From contig NZ_JBHTIU010000039.1 in NCBI RefSeq assembly GCF_042677205.1, forward strand, positions 62,001 through 126,000: 64,000 nt of DNA. The letters are read 5' to 3'. The notes beneath the pieces are model-generated. The model saw only the letters and a list, made by a program, of their open reading frames with translations, did not search any database and was not told the DNA's origin. Source of the DNA: Paenibacillus_L residui. GTDB taxonomy: Bacteria > Bacillota > Bacilli > Paenibacillales > NBRC-103111. Of this stretch, positions 1 to 7,427 are shown piece after piece. The stretch's first letter is position 1; every line of letters begins with the position of its first letter. Made by a program: the position numbers and the translations under genes.

Positions 1-216
1 ACGACCGCGAATGGTGTCTGCCGGCTATCTGCTTCGTCTTAAGTAATTATTGCGGCGACAAGAAGTAATATACCATGACTGCTTATAGGTTGTCAAACCT
101 TTTTTCGAAAAAAATTTAACCTACTATATATATTCAAATAAGTCCCAAAATTGACTTGCGTTTTACGATTTTTTCCATTACAATAAAAACAAATATACGA
201 ACGGAGGTTCGCTATT

Positions 217-609
217 ATGACGACAAATACATTAGTCCGCAAGCCGCAGCATATTACGATGGAAGAATCCGATTTGGTCAAGGAAGCTGTGTTACTGCCT
301 GTTCTGTTGACCATGATCAGGCGGGATATGGACCGGATGCAGAATTCATCGGCTTCACCGCATAGGCTCTGCCTTCCGAACATTGTCGTCATGCAGAGGA
401 TGCTCGAGATGATTCAGATTGATCTCGTCCAGCTCAAGCAGCGGCTGAGATCAGCGGGCATCCGGATATATATCGAAGTGAAGGATGCCCAAGGCATACG
501 CTGTAAATACATCTGCCGGGAGAACAGAGGCAGCCTGACCTTGTCCCGCAGCATGGTGAAGGCTGAGATCAGCATTCTTGCCGGGAACTATGTCCATTCC
601 CGTATCTAG
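217..609 (+). CDS. Conserved hypothetical protein, 130 aa
   Basis: I do not recognise a family. The start is an ATG 8 bases after a clear GGAGG. The product is 130 residues, soluble, without signal peptide or membrane segment. Residues 25-75 are predicted mostly helical, and the C-terminal third is rich in basic and polar residues. The gene stands alone and converges with cbiZ; both share the hairpin at 620-650. Coding status rests on the good ribosome site, the length and the absence of a better overlapping frame. A role cannot be given from sequence. Confidence 0.7.
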   Translation: MTTNTLVRKPQHITMEESDLVKEAVLLPVLLTMIRRDMDRMQNSSASPHRLCLPNIVVMQRMLEMIQIDLVQLKQRLRSAGIRIYIEVKDAQGIRCKYICRENRGSLTLSRSMVKAEISILAGNYVHSRI

Positions 610-619
610 CAGCCTGAAT

Positions 620-650
620 CGGCCAATAGCGGCCGTTTCGTTATTGGCCG
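620..650. terminator. Bidirectional hairpin between convergent genes
   Basis: CGGCCAATA at 620-628 pairs perfectly with TATTGGCCG at 642-650 around a 13-base loop. It lies just after the stop of the 217-609 gene and overlaps the last codons of cbiZ, so it can serve both. No long T tract follows. Confidence 0.6.
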
Positions 651-1339
651 GCGTTTCTCTCCCGCCAATAATTCAAATTACGCTGGGCCGATGAATACGC
701 AGCCTCATATACCGTACGGCCGATCATATGCCCGAGCAAGGTGGCCGTACCGGCATATTGGCACGTACGCCCCGTCTGGGTCGCCGCGATGATGATGGCA
801 TCCGTCGTCGTTCCGGTTGCCGTTCCTTCCCCGTCACCCGCTTGTACGCGCAAGTCCTGTAGGGCAGCCGTCTTGGCTTCTGTTGCCGTTATGACCGCAT
901 TGACCATGGCCGAATCGGTCATTGCGGCTTCCACTATGACAATCGTGTTAATCGTGCCGGGGAATAACGAATGCCTTTCCCGTCTGGAGCCTGCTCTTGC
1001 CGGATTGCTCAGCCCTGCGGTAACTATGGTGCTTACCCGGATTCCGGAGTCCTCCGCCTCGCAACGTCCCGCATCCGTTACCCGGGCCGCTGTCAGCATT
1101 CCGGCCGTCTCCGCGGGGGCAAGACCTGCGCCCTGCAGAAATTGCTCCATCTCCAATACTGGGTCGTCACAGCAGTAATTTTTGCTCACCTGCCGATTTA
1201 TCAGATACCGGCATTCGGAGAATCCTCCTCTCCAGATGGAGGAATTTAAAGTATACAGCGATTTTTCCGATGTGATCAGAAGATATGGACTGCCATTCTG
1301 CTCGACGAATGCTTCATTTACTCCGCTAATGATCGTCAT
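641..1339 (-). CDS. cbiZ: Adenosylcobinamide amidohydrolase (CbiZ family)
   Basis: CbiZ cleaves the amide link of adenosylcobinamide to give adenosylcobyric acid, so that salvaged corrinoids can re-enter cobalamin synthesis; it acts in the cytoplasm. The protein has 232 residues, the usual length. Family blocks are easy to see: GLSNPARAG near residue 110, GTINTIVIVEAAMTDSAMVN around 130-150, ITATEAKTAAL, then GTATGTTTDA and a late YAGTATLLG. The start ATG overlaps the stop of the preceding 70-residue gene (ATGA), which implies translational coupling. No other cobalamin gene is in the window, so it is an orphan salvage enzyme here. Confidence 0.9.
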   Translation of the reverse strand: MTIISGVNEAFVEQNGSPYLLITSEKSLYTLNSSIWRGGFSECRYLINRQVSKNYCCDDPVLEMEQFLQGAGLAPAETAGMLTAARVTDAGRCEAEDSGIRVSTIVTAGLSNPARAGSRRERHSLFPGTINTIVIVEAAMTDSAMVNAVITATEAKTAALQDLRVQAGDGEGTATGTTTDAIIIAATQTGRTCQYAGTATLLGHMIGRTVYEAAYSSAQRNLNYWRERNAGQ

Positions 1340-1548
1340 TCCGGCAGCTTCCGCTCCTCATTGTACGGTTGGTATATATAATTTCGGTCCAATTTGATGA
1401 CTTTCCGGTTCATTTTGCGGATTAGTACCGTTTTATCGTCCCAGGCCATAACGAAGCCTCTTACATCGTTGGCAGGGTCCGCATCTCTGACCACCCTTAC
1501 CCTCGTTCCTTCCAACCGATAACGATCCAGTTCTTCATCCGAGATCAT
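1336..1548 (-). CDS. Small conserved protein, 70 aa, upstream of cbiZ
   Basis: The open frame extends further upstream, but only the ATG at 1548 has a good site (GGGAGGAG, 6 bases away). From there the product is 70 residues, charged, with a run of short beta-like segments (residues 14-60: TRVRVV, DVRGFVMAW, KTVLIRK, KVIKLDR) that suggests a small beta-barrel of SH3 or OB type. That fold is an inference only. The stop overlaps the start of cbiZ by 4 bases, so the two are translationally coupled. I do not recognise a named family. Confidence 0.65.
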   Translation of the reverse strand: MISDEELDRYRLEGTRVRVVRDADPANDVRGFVMAWDDKTVLIRKMNRKVIKLDRNYIYQPYNEERKLPE

Positions 1549-1860
1549 ATTTATCTCCTCCCGACTTAATTTATTGCTCCTGTTATCCATCTCTTTATGG
1601 TCCGTATTAATTCGTTGCCCCTTGATATAATACCAAATGCTCCCGATTTGTTTTCTATTCACGGCCTTTTGGCCAGGCCTCTTGATCTTCTTTATATCCA
1701 TAGTAAGCTAATTCATGTAGTTATGGCCAACGGACATACATAACATGGTTTCTTCGGGGCACTATAGGATATAAGGTTGTTTTTATTGCTCTATATATAC
1801 AAAGTAATTGACTGAGAGAAGCTCTGTAAAGATTCGGTTTATGGAAGGAGAGCGACACCC

Positions 1861-2211
1861 GTGGAGAAAAAAACATACTATGTAGCGGTCGCCCCCGGCG
1901 AGATTCTGCAGGATCAGCAAGCCTTGAATTACGAGTTCGTTATTCAGGCAACCGATGATGAATTGGACAAGCTGCAGGAATTATTCGAAGATACATCCGC
2001 TTCGGAAATCAGTACTGCCGCCAGAGCCGTCATCCCTTTCCGCGAATATTCCCATGATAAAGAAAATGAATGGTATGATGCCAACCTGCAGCAAATTTAT
2101 CAAATGCTGCATCAGTTAGGAACTCCAGAAACAAGGAAGCATATCGAGAGCATGAACATTTTGCCTCATGAGCTTGATCCGCATGCTGCGGATAGTAATA
2201 TAAAGACCTAA
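1861..2211 (+). CDS. Conserved hypothetical protein, 116 aa
   Basis: The start is GTG, 10 bases after GGAAGGAG. The product is an acidic soluble protein of 116 residues. The N-terminal part reads like a beta strand (YYVAVAPGEI), followed by helical segments such as DDELDKLQELFED and a helix near residues 75-95. It has no cysteine, signal peptide or membrane segment. The gene stands alone and converges with the gene at 2259-2576. No function can be assigned. Confidence 0.7.
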   Translation: MEKKTYYVAVAPGEILQDQQALNYEFVIQATDDELDKLQELFEDTSASEISTAARAVIPFREYSHDKENEWYDANLQQIYQMLHQLGTPETRKHIESMNILPHELDPHAADSNIKT

Positions 2212-2232
2212 AAGCGAAGCCGCTTTTAGGTC
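2205..2232. terminator. Perfect 12-bp stem between convergent genes
   Basis: GACCTAAAAGCG at 2205-2216 pairs exactly with CGCTTTTAGGTC at 2221-2232 around a 4-base loop. It overlaps the stop codon of the plus-strand gene. On the minus strand it is followed by a T-rich stretch, so it best serves as terminator of the 2259-2576 gene. Confidence 0.7.
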
Positions 2233-2258
2233 GTATCCGATTCGTTATCCGAGGGCTG

Positions 2259-2576
2259 TCAACCGACATGCTCTTTCGACTCATACCAGCAATCCAACAC
2301 TGTTCCGGACATCACTCTTGACTCAATGTAATTGATCTGTTGAGGAGTAAATTGCTCTTTCCAATTAACCTCGAGTTCACCGCACAGCTTAACGATCGTC
2401 AACAATTCCGACCAAGCTACATAGCGTTTGTACCAGAAGAATTGGGGATGCTCTATCATATAGGGATACAAGTCGTCGAATTCTGTATGCTTGCAGTCCA
2501 GGGCACGTTCAAAATGAACTTTGGCTTCCCTCAGCTTCGTCTTGAAATAGTCCACCGGCACGTTCTCTTTCCCCAT
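2259..2576 (-). CDS. Conserved hypothetical protein, 105 aa
   Basis: The ATG at 2576 follows GAGGAGG by 7 bases. The protein has 105 residues, is soluble and mainly helical, with aromatic residues concentrated in the middle (YPYMIEHPQFFWYKRYVAW, residues 37-55) and two cysteines. I do not recognise the family. It lies alone between two convergent or unrelated genes. The strong ribosome site and the terminator behind it support a real gene. Confidence 0.7.
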   Translation of the reverse strand: MGKENVPVDYFKTKLREAKVHFERALDCKHTEFDDLYPYMIEHPQFFWYKRYVAWSELLTIVKLCGELEVNWKEQFTPQQINYIESRVMSGTVLDCWYESKEHVG

Positions 2577-2696
2577 AGAAATGCCTCCTCTCTCTATAGT
2601 CTGATTTAATTATAACGAAAAACAACAAGGTTGGGAAGGTAAAGAACGTCTGTCAAAATCCACCTGCCTAATCCCGCTCGGCAGATTCTTGCAAAA

Positions 2697-3269
2697 TCAG
2701 GAATCGAAGTGAATGATCCCATCCGTTAATCCGGTTATGTTGACCAGAGATTCCAAGCGGATTCCCTGTTCCCTGATCGTTTGCGCCCCTTTCTGAAAGG
2801 ACTTCTCTACAACAATCCCCATTCCTGCCAATTGGCTTTCGGCCCGCTCGATAATCCGAATCAAGCCTCGGGCTGCATCCCCATTTGCAATAATATCATC
2901 AATGAAGAGCAGCCGGTCTTGCGGAGACAGGAACGATTTGGATACCATTATATCCGTTACAATTCCTTTGGTGAAGGAAGGAACCCGTTCCATATAACAA
3001 TCCTCATCGGTCGTCAGCGTCTTCTTGCGCTTGGCGAAAACCATGGGAACCCCAAGATGACAAGCCGTTGCGAAAGCAACCGGGATCCCGGAAGATTCCA
3101 CTGTAATCACTTTCGTAATGTTATCCCCCTGAAATCTTCGTGCAAATTCTTGCCCCATTTCCATAATAAGAGAAGGCTCCACTTGGTGATTCAGCAAGGC
3201 ATCCAGCTTAAGAACCTTATCCGATAAAATTTTTCCATGCTCGCGTATTTGTTGTTTTAACCGTTCCAT
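2697..3269 (-). CDS. xpt: Xanthine phosphoribosyltransferase
   Basis: Xpt converts xanthine and PRPP to XMP for purine salvage. The protein has 190 residues, close to the Bacillus enzyme. The PRPP-binding loop appears as LLFIDDIIANGDAA near residues 120-133, and the family also shows VESSGIP around residue 58 and FAKRKK near 78. An upstream in-frame TTG at 3290 is open, but it sits inside the GGGGAGG site that serves the ATG at 3269, so I use the ATG. In Bacillus this gene is controlled by a guanine riboswitch; I could not find one in the upstream 180 bases. No pbuX transporter gene follows. Confidence 0.93.
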   Translation of the reverse strand: MERLKQQIREHGKILSDKVLKLDALLNHQVEPSLIMEMGQEFARRFQGDNITKVITVESSGIPVAFATACHLGVPMVFAKRKKTLTTDEDCYMERVPSFTKGIVTDIMVSKSFLSPQDRLLFIDDIIANGDAARGLIRIIERAESQLAGMGIVVEKSFQKGAQTIREQGIRLESLVNITGLTDGIIHFDS

Positions 3270-3431
3270 AACAAAACTCAGCCTCCCCAACTTGACACAA
3301 AATGCTACTTCCCATTTAAGCCGACCTTCACTCCCATTACTGGCATAGTCATAACGGAAGAAGAAACAGCATCCTTTGCATATGGTTTGATTAAAAACTT
3401 ATCACAGCCGGTCCGTCTTGATCAAGAGACA

Positions 3432-3489
3432 ACTTTTTTTGTTTTTTTACAAAAAAAGTGAAACTTTCGACGCGTTTAAGTTGTCTATA
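3432..3489 (+). promoter_or_regulatory. AT hairpin followed by an ECF-like promoter
   Basis: A perfect 11-bp inverted repeat of A/T runs (3432-3442 with 3449-3459, 6-base loop) directly precedes TGAAACTTT (3459-3467). GTCTATA at 3483-3489 follows. A TGAAAC box with a CGTC/GTCTA-like -10 is typical of extracytoplasmic-function sigma promoters, although the 18-base gap is slightly long. It would drive the lipoprotein gene starting at 3551. Confidence 0.35.
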
Positions 3490-3550
3490 TAAGTATAGAA
3501 AAGAATGGAACGTACCTCATTACAGTACAATTGAAAGGACTAGAAAAATC

Positions 3551-4228
3551 ATGTACCCCTTTATTAGAAGGGTCGCCCTGGTTGGACTGGCCTGTGCCGC
3601 TGCCGCCGCTCTCACTGCCTGCCAAAGCGGCGGCAAGGAAGCTCAACCGGCCCCGTCTCCTTCGTCAATGAACGACAAGCTGAATGAGTCCCAGCCCGCC
3701 CCTTCCCCTTTCGAATCCCGAGAGGGGGCACCGGTTAACGGCACTCCTGTCTTCGTACCACAGGAGGGCGAACCTCCTTCCGGAACGGCCCAATCGATGA
3801 CGCCTGATCGGAACAAGCCCGAAATAGAAGCCTACAGCAGCGAAAGACCGTTGCTGATGGGACTGTCCATCTCGGATAGCAGGCAGACCGTCCTGGACAA
3901 GTTTGGAGAACCTGACAACGAATTTGTTATGGATGATCCGACCGACCCCATCACGGTGTTGGATTATTCGGATTTTACCGTAGGAATCAATCGTTCCGAC
4001 AAGGTTGAATTTGTCAGCATTGATTCGATCGATATCGACCCGGGTCTGAACGGTTTGAAGCTCGGACAGAAAGCAGCCGATGCCATCAAGGCTCTGGGCG
4101 AGCCGGATACGACCACCAACTACGTCATGGCTTATTCTAACGAAGCTACCGTGCTCAGGCTCGACATCGATTCCAAAACAGGGAAAATCCAGTCGATCAA
4201 ATTGTTCGATGATGCCCAGAAGCAATAG
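3551..4228 (+). CDS. Secreted lipoprotein, 225 aa
   Basis: The start at ATG 3551 is chosen because it gives a proper lipoprotein signal: RR near the N-terminus, a hydrophobic Ala/Leu core and the lipobox LTAC at about residues 21-24. A frame open further upstream lacks this. After the lipid-anchored Cys comes a Pro/Ser/Glu-rich linker of about 80 residues. A C-terminal globular part (about 105-220) follows, with two similar blocks, LLMGLSISDSRQTVLDKFGEP and LNGLKLGQKAADAIKALGEP in pattern. This duplication resembles the SmpA/BamE-like small beta-alpha modules found in Bacillus lipoproteins; that is an inference. The function is unknown. Confidence 0.8.
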   Translation: MYPFIRRVALVGLACAAAAALTACQSGGKEAQPAPSPSSMNDKLNESQPAPSPFESREGAPVNGTPVFVPQEGEPPSGTAQSMTPDRNKPEIEAYSSERPLLMGLSISDSRQTVLDKFGEPDNEFVMDDPTDPITVLDYSDFTVGINRSDKVEFVSIDSIDIDPGLNGLKLGQKAADAIKALGEPDTTTNYVMAYSNEATVLRLDIDSKTGKIQSIKLFDDAQKQ

Positions 4229-4328
4229 GCTGGCCGGAAACAAGAGATAGTTTGCAATCCAATAGTCATGCCCGCTCCCTCTTGGACATACCTTATATTA
4301 ATGGTGTGGACAAGGGGGCTTTATTTTT

Positions 4329-5375
4329 ATGCGCAGGACAGGGAAGATTATGCAGGTTGCCTTTACCTACATCGGAACCGTTGTCGGAGCCGGGTTTGCT
4401 ACCGGACAGGAAATTTTGCAGTTCTATACCCGGTACGGTTCTGCTGCCGCATTCACCATCGGCCTCTCCTGTCTGTTCTTCACATGGATCGGGATTAAAA
4501 TTATGCTGATGGCCCATAAATTGGAAGCACAGTCTTATGAGGATCTCAATCGGATATTGTTCGGGGAGCGAATCGGAAATTATGTCAGTCTGTTTACCAT
4601 GATCGTACTCTTCGGTGTGACGACGATTATGCTGGCCGGAGCCGGTTCTCTGTTCAAGGAACAACTGAACATGTCCTATCAGGCGGGACTCCTTCTGACG
4701 ATCATCTTCTCTTACCTGGTACTGACCCGGGGTATTCAGGGGATATTGGTCGTTAACTCTATCGTTGTTCCTGTTATGATGATCTTCTCGGTCATTGTCG
4801 TCTGGTCAACCCTGAGCTTGCCTAACGCCGGCCAATGGCTGCAGTTGTCCACCGACTCTTCCGCATGGAGGGTATGGTTCTCCCCTTTCCTATATAGCGC
4901 ATTCAATTTAGCTATGGCGCAAGCGGTTCTGGTACCGCTTGGCTCAGCCATTCGGGACCGTTCGGTCCTGTTCTGGGGAGGGCTTATCGGAGGGATCGGC
5001 ATCGGGGTAATGCTCTTGGCCGCTCATATTGCATTGGCCGCACGGATGCCGGATATAGCTCAGTTCGAAATTCCTATGGGACAAATTATCCGCCACCTGG
5101 GCCCCGTCATTCAATTGCTGTATGTTTTCGTTATTTTCGGAGAAATCTTCACCACTTTTATTGCGGATGCATACGGACTCACTCTCCAGTTAGAGCAGCG
5201 GACCCGAATCTCCCGGACTCAAGGGATCGTCCTTATTCTTGCTGTCAGCTATCTGGTCAGCCAAATCGGATTCAGCAAGCTGCTATCCGTTCTGTATCCC
5301 TTGTTCGGCGGGGTCAGTCTGCTCTGGCTGATCATGATGCTCTTCCCCCGTCGCAGAAGGACGTATACTCTGTAA
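4329..5375 (+). CDS. YkvI-type membrane transporter-like protein
   Basis: An integral membrane protein of 348 residues with about 10 hydrophobic helices. The N-terminal FTYIGTVVGAGFATGQEIL (about residues 12-30) is the hallmark of the YkvI family, distantly related to amino-acid/sodium symporters of the APC/LeuT type; the substrate is unknown. The ATG at 4329 follows AAGGGGG; a second in-frame ATG eight codons later is possible. The 3' end overlaps by about 90 bases the opposing gene at 5283-5732, a true convergent overlap. Confidence 0.85.
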   Translation: MRRTGKIMQVAFTYIGTVVGAGFATGQEILQFYTRYGSAAAFTIGLSCLFFTWIGIKIMLMAHKLEAQSYEDLNRILFGERIGNYVSLFTMIVLFGVTTIMLAGAGSLFKEQLNMSYQAGLLLTIIFSYLVLTRGIQGILVVNSIVVPVMMIFSVIVVWSTLSLPNAGQWLQLSTDSSAWRVWFSPFLYSAFNLAMAQAVLVPLGSAIRDRSVLFWGGLIGGIGIGVMLLAAHIALAARMPDIAQFEIPMGQIIRHLGPVIQLLYVFVIFGEIFTTFIADAYGLTLQLEQRTRISRTQGIVLILAVSYLVSQIGFSKLLSVLYPLFGGVSLLWLIMMLFPRRRRTYTL

Positions 5376-5732
5376 GGTCAAGGCAAGACGAACGACCATG
5401 AACAGCGTGCCCAGAAAGCTGAACACAAAGCCCACCATCAGGTAAGCATGATGATGATACGGAAATCGGCCGGGATTGCGCATTACCGCCAATAAATCGA
5501 CAAATAGAAACAGCAGGCCGGTTACGATCAACCCGAGCATTACATAATCAAGTACGGTCCATTGCAAAAAGTAGGAGCTTACTCTCGATTCCAGTGAGTG
5601 TCCGGGCGCAGGCTTTCCCTGACTATCCGCATCCTGCTGTGCCGCAAAATAGACATGCCACACTGTAAAAACGGCCGCTCCAGTCACTATCAATCCAACG
5701 ACTCCGGCAAAAATCGCCCACGTAGTGTACAT
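5283..5732 (-). CDS. Membrane protein, 149 aa, three predicted helices
   Basis: The ATG at 5732 is preceded by GGAAGGGG; the frame is open further upstream but has no better site. Three hydrophobic segments lie near residues 5-28, 60-85 and 95-120, and a histidine cluster (YHHHAYL) sits near residue 92. The polar tail of about 25 residues runs antisense into the end of the YkvI-type gene. It follows the 106-residue membrane protein gene with a 5-base gap, so the two form an operon. I do not recognise the family. Confidence 0.7.
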   Translation of the reverse strand: MYTTWAIFAGVVGLIVTGAAVFTVWHVYFAAQQDADSQGKPAPGHSLESRVSSYFLQWTVLDYVMLGLIVTGLLFLFVDLLAVMRNPGRFPYHHHAYLMVGFVFSFLGTLFMVVRLALTLQSIRPSATGEEHHDQPEQTDPAEQGIQNG

Positions 5733-5737
5733 GCCGG

Positions 5738-6058
5738 TCACCCCTTCCCTATATGAATCAGCGAATGCACGAGCCAAATAATCATGGCAAAACTGACAGC
5801 AGGCAGTGCCCACAGCAGCACTTCAGCGGCCTTCAACGGAACGAAAGGCAGCCTTTTCCACAGCAAACCGGCTATTCCCGTTAAGGTAGGACGTTCTGCG
5901 GGATATGTGGCGATTCTGGCTCTGGAGCCCGGTTTCGAACCCGAATGTCCGTGGTCCTTGCTCCCCTTTCCCGCCGGATCATATTCAATCCTGCCTTTTC
6001 TCCATCCGATCTGATAGGTAATGGGCCTGTTCGGCCGGTTTCCTCTCGGTGAACCCAT
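5738..6058 (-). CDS. Small basic membrane protein, 106 aa
   Basis: Very good ribosome site (AAAGGAGG, about 8 bases before ATG 6058). The first 55 residues are basic and Gly/Arg/Lys-rich, probably cytoplasmic. One long hydrophobic stretch follows (about residues 72-100, including VLLWALPAVSFAMIIWLVH). The downstream membrane protein gene begins 5 bases after the stop, and the two products may act together. No named family is recognised. Confidence 0.65.
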   Translation of the reverse strand: MGSPRGNRPNRPITYQIGWRKGRIEYDPAGKGSKDHGHSGSKPGSRARIATYPAERPTLTGIAGLLWKRLPFVPLKAAEVLLWALPAVSFAMIIWLVHSLIHIGKG

Positions 6059-6266
6059 GTCCTGCCTCCTTTCGCAAGCCGACGAAATGTATCTTCCTAC
6101 CGTCCATGATGCAAGTTCGGCTTGTGTTCAGCCCGAGCTGAATGATTGATACATCTTACGTTTCCTATTATCTTATGTACTAGTTCTATAGTATTCGAAC
6201 CTTTATCGAAAAAGCAACGAACATTTCCATATTTCTCTAGCTTTCCGTATAATGAAATGACCCCAC

Positions 6267-6323
6267 CAAGGATAAACGGCTATCGCCGTCCTTAGGACGG
6301 GTGCGTTTACCGATGAAATATAA
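6267..6323 (+). repeat. Interspersed repeat family A, copy 1
   Basis: About 57 bases starting CAAGGATAAACGGC and ending near GATGAAATATAA. Copies 2 and 3 are at 10797-10851 and 60496-60560. ACGGC and GCCGT form a small stem within it, and an outer AAACG/CGTTT pair is possible, so it can fold as RNA or single-stranded DNA. Confidence 0.75.
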
Positions 6324-6392
6324 AAAAAGCTCCTAACGGAGCCTCTTCGAAGACGAATAACCCGATTTTAAAGGATCGGCAAGCGGTTAAGG

Positions 6393-6578
6393 TGCATTTT
6401 ATGTAGGTAGATTCAAGGGAATGGTAGAAAATGATTAACATAAATGGAGAAACTACATTTAGAATCGAAGCTTTTGGGTGAAATCGCCTTTTTTGCATAA
6501 ACTAGCTGTTGTTTTTCCACTTAGTCCCCGACTTTCGCCCCAGTGGATCAAACTAGCTGAAGAAATCCAGCTAGACGC
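6393..6578 (+). repeat. Interspersed repeat family B, copy 1
   Basis: It opens with GCATTTTATGTAGGTAGATTC-like sequence and contains ACTACATTTAGAATCGAAG, AAACTAGCTGTTG and GAAATCCAGCTAGACGC modules. The same modules, in the same order, occur at 10236-10377 and 33108-33290. Confidence 0.75.
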
Positions 6579-6631
6579 TACCTGCCGGAAAATCGGTACG
6601 GTACCGTCAAGCTGCAAGAAGGAGGGTCAAT

Positions 6632-7390
6632 ATGAACCGAGTGGTCATGATAACAGGAGGAGGACAAGGAATCGGAAGGGCCGTTGCCTGGAAATTTGCT
6701 TCCTGCGGATATTTGGTTTCCATAGCCGACATAGACAAAGAAGCCGGATTCGAAGTCATTCGGGAAATCCGGCAGATCGGCGGGCAGGCCATGTTCATGT
6801 GCGTCGATATCGCCGATGAAGAAGCGGTCAAGCGCTGGTTTCGCCTGACGATGGAAGAATACGGGCGAATTGACGTACTGGTGAATAACGCCGGAATCAG
6901 CCGCAATGCGCCGATGATGGAGCTGTCTGCCGACGATTTCGACCGCGTCATAGCCGTCAATTTGCGTGGTGCCTTCCTCTGTTCACAGCAAGCCGCACAG
7001 GTGATGAGAACACAGGGAGGAGGCAGCATTCTGCATATTGCGTCAACGAGGGCGCTCATGTCTGAGCCGGATACGGAAGCCTACTCCGCATCCAAGGGAG
7101 GACTGCTGGCTCTGACCCATTCCATGGCCGTCAGTCTGGGGCCGTATGGAATCCGGGTGAATGCCGTCAGCCCGGGTTGGATCGAAACATGCGACTGGCA
7201 GCTATCCTCGCGTGCCACCCTGCCACAGCATAGTGAGCGGGACAAGAAGCAGCATCCGGTAGGCCGAGTCGGCACCCCGGACGATATTGCCGAAGCCTGC
7301 CTTTATTTGACCGGGCCGCATTCCGGTTTTATTACCGGCCAGAACCTGATCATTGACGGGGGCATGACGATCCGAATGATTTACGAATAA
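6632..7390 (+). CDS. SDR family NAD(P)-dependent oxidoreductase
   Basis: A classical short-chain dehydrogenase/reductase of 252 residues. The cofactor motif TGGGQGIG lies at residues 8-15, NNAG near 88-91, a catalytic Ser in HIAS around 140 and YSASK near 153-157. The acidic DID at the end of beta-2 favours NAD over NADP. The C-terminal GGMT pattern is that of FabG/glucose-dehydrogenase-like members. The substrate cannot be read from sequence. The start has a strong AAGGAGGG site. It is a single gene and shares a terminator with trpB. Confidence 0.9.
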   Translation: MNRVVMITGGGQGIGRAVAWKFASCGYLVSIADIDKEAGFEVIREIRQIGGQAMFMCVDIADEEAVKRWFRLTMEEYGRIDVLVNNAGISRNAPMMELSADDFDRVIAVNLRGAFLCSQQAAQVMRTQGGGSILHIASTRALMSEPDTEAYSASKGGLLALTHSMAVSLGPYGIRVNAVSPGWIETCDWQLSSRATLPQHSERDKKQHPVGRVGTPDDIAEACLYLTGPHSGFITGQNLIIDGGMTIRMIYE

Positions 7391-7418
7391 GGAACGAGGG
7401 AATATCATCCCCCGTTCC
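7391..7418. terminator. Terminator shared by SDR and trpB genes
   Basis: GGAACG at 7391-7396 plus GGG pair with CCC plus CGTTCC ending at 7418, with one bulged A. It is followed on the plus strand by TTCTCATTTTTA. It lies 1 base after the SDR stop and 9 bases beyond the trpB stop. Confidence 0.75.
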
Positions 7419-7427
7419 TTCTCATTT

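Larger units (their letters stand above)
6059..6631. other. Repeat-rich intergenic region (573 bp)
   Basis: No gene is supported here. The stretch carries one copy of repeat family A (6267-6323), one copy of family B (6393-6578) and, next to its 3' end, the AAGGAGGG ribosome site of the SDR gene. The short open frames inside it follow the repeats and have no ribosome sites. Confidence 0.7.

Noticed and set aside
1..46. Possible tail of a plus-strand gene ending at TAA 44-46
   Set aside because: Only 14 codons are open at the window edge and no protein pattern is recognisable.
3270..3460. Guanine riboswitch upstream of xpt
   Set aside because: The conserved TATAAT...ATATGG and loop elements are not present on the minus strand here.
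6307..6498. Small frames inside family B repeats (also 10103-10422 and 33137-33448)
   Set aside because: The same peptide-like translations recur because the DNA repeats; none has a ribosome site, and the starts vary among copies.
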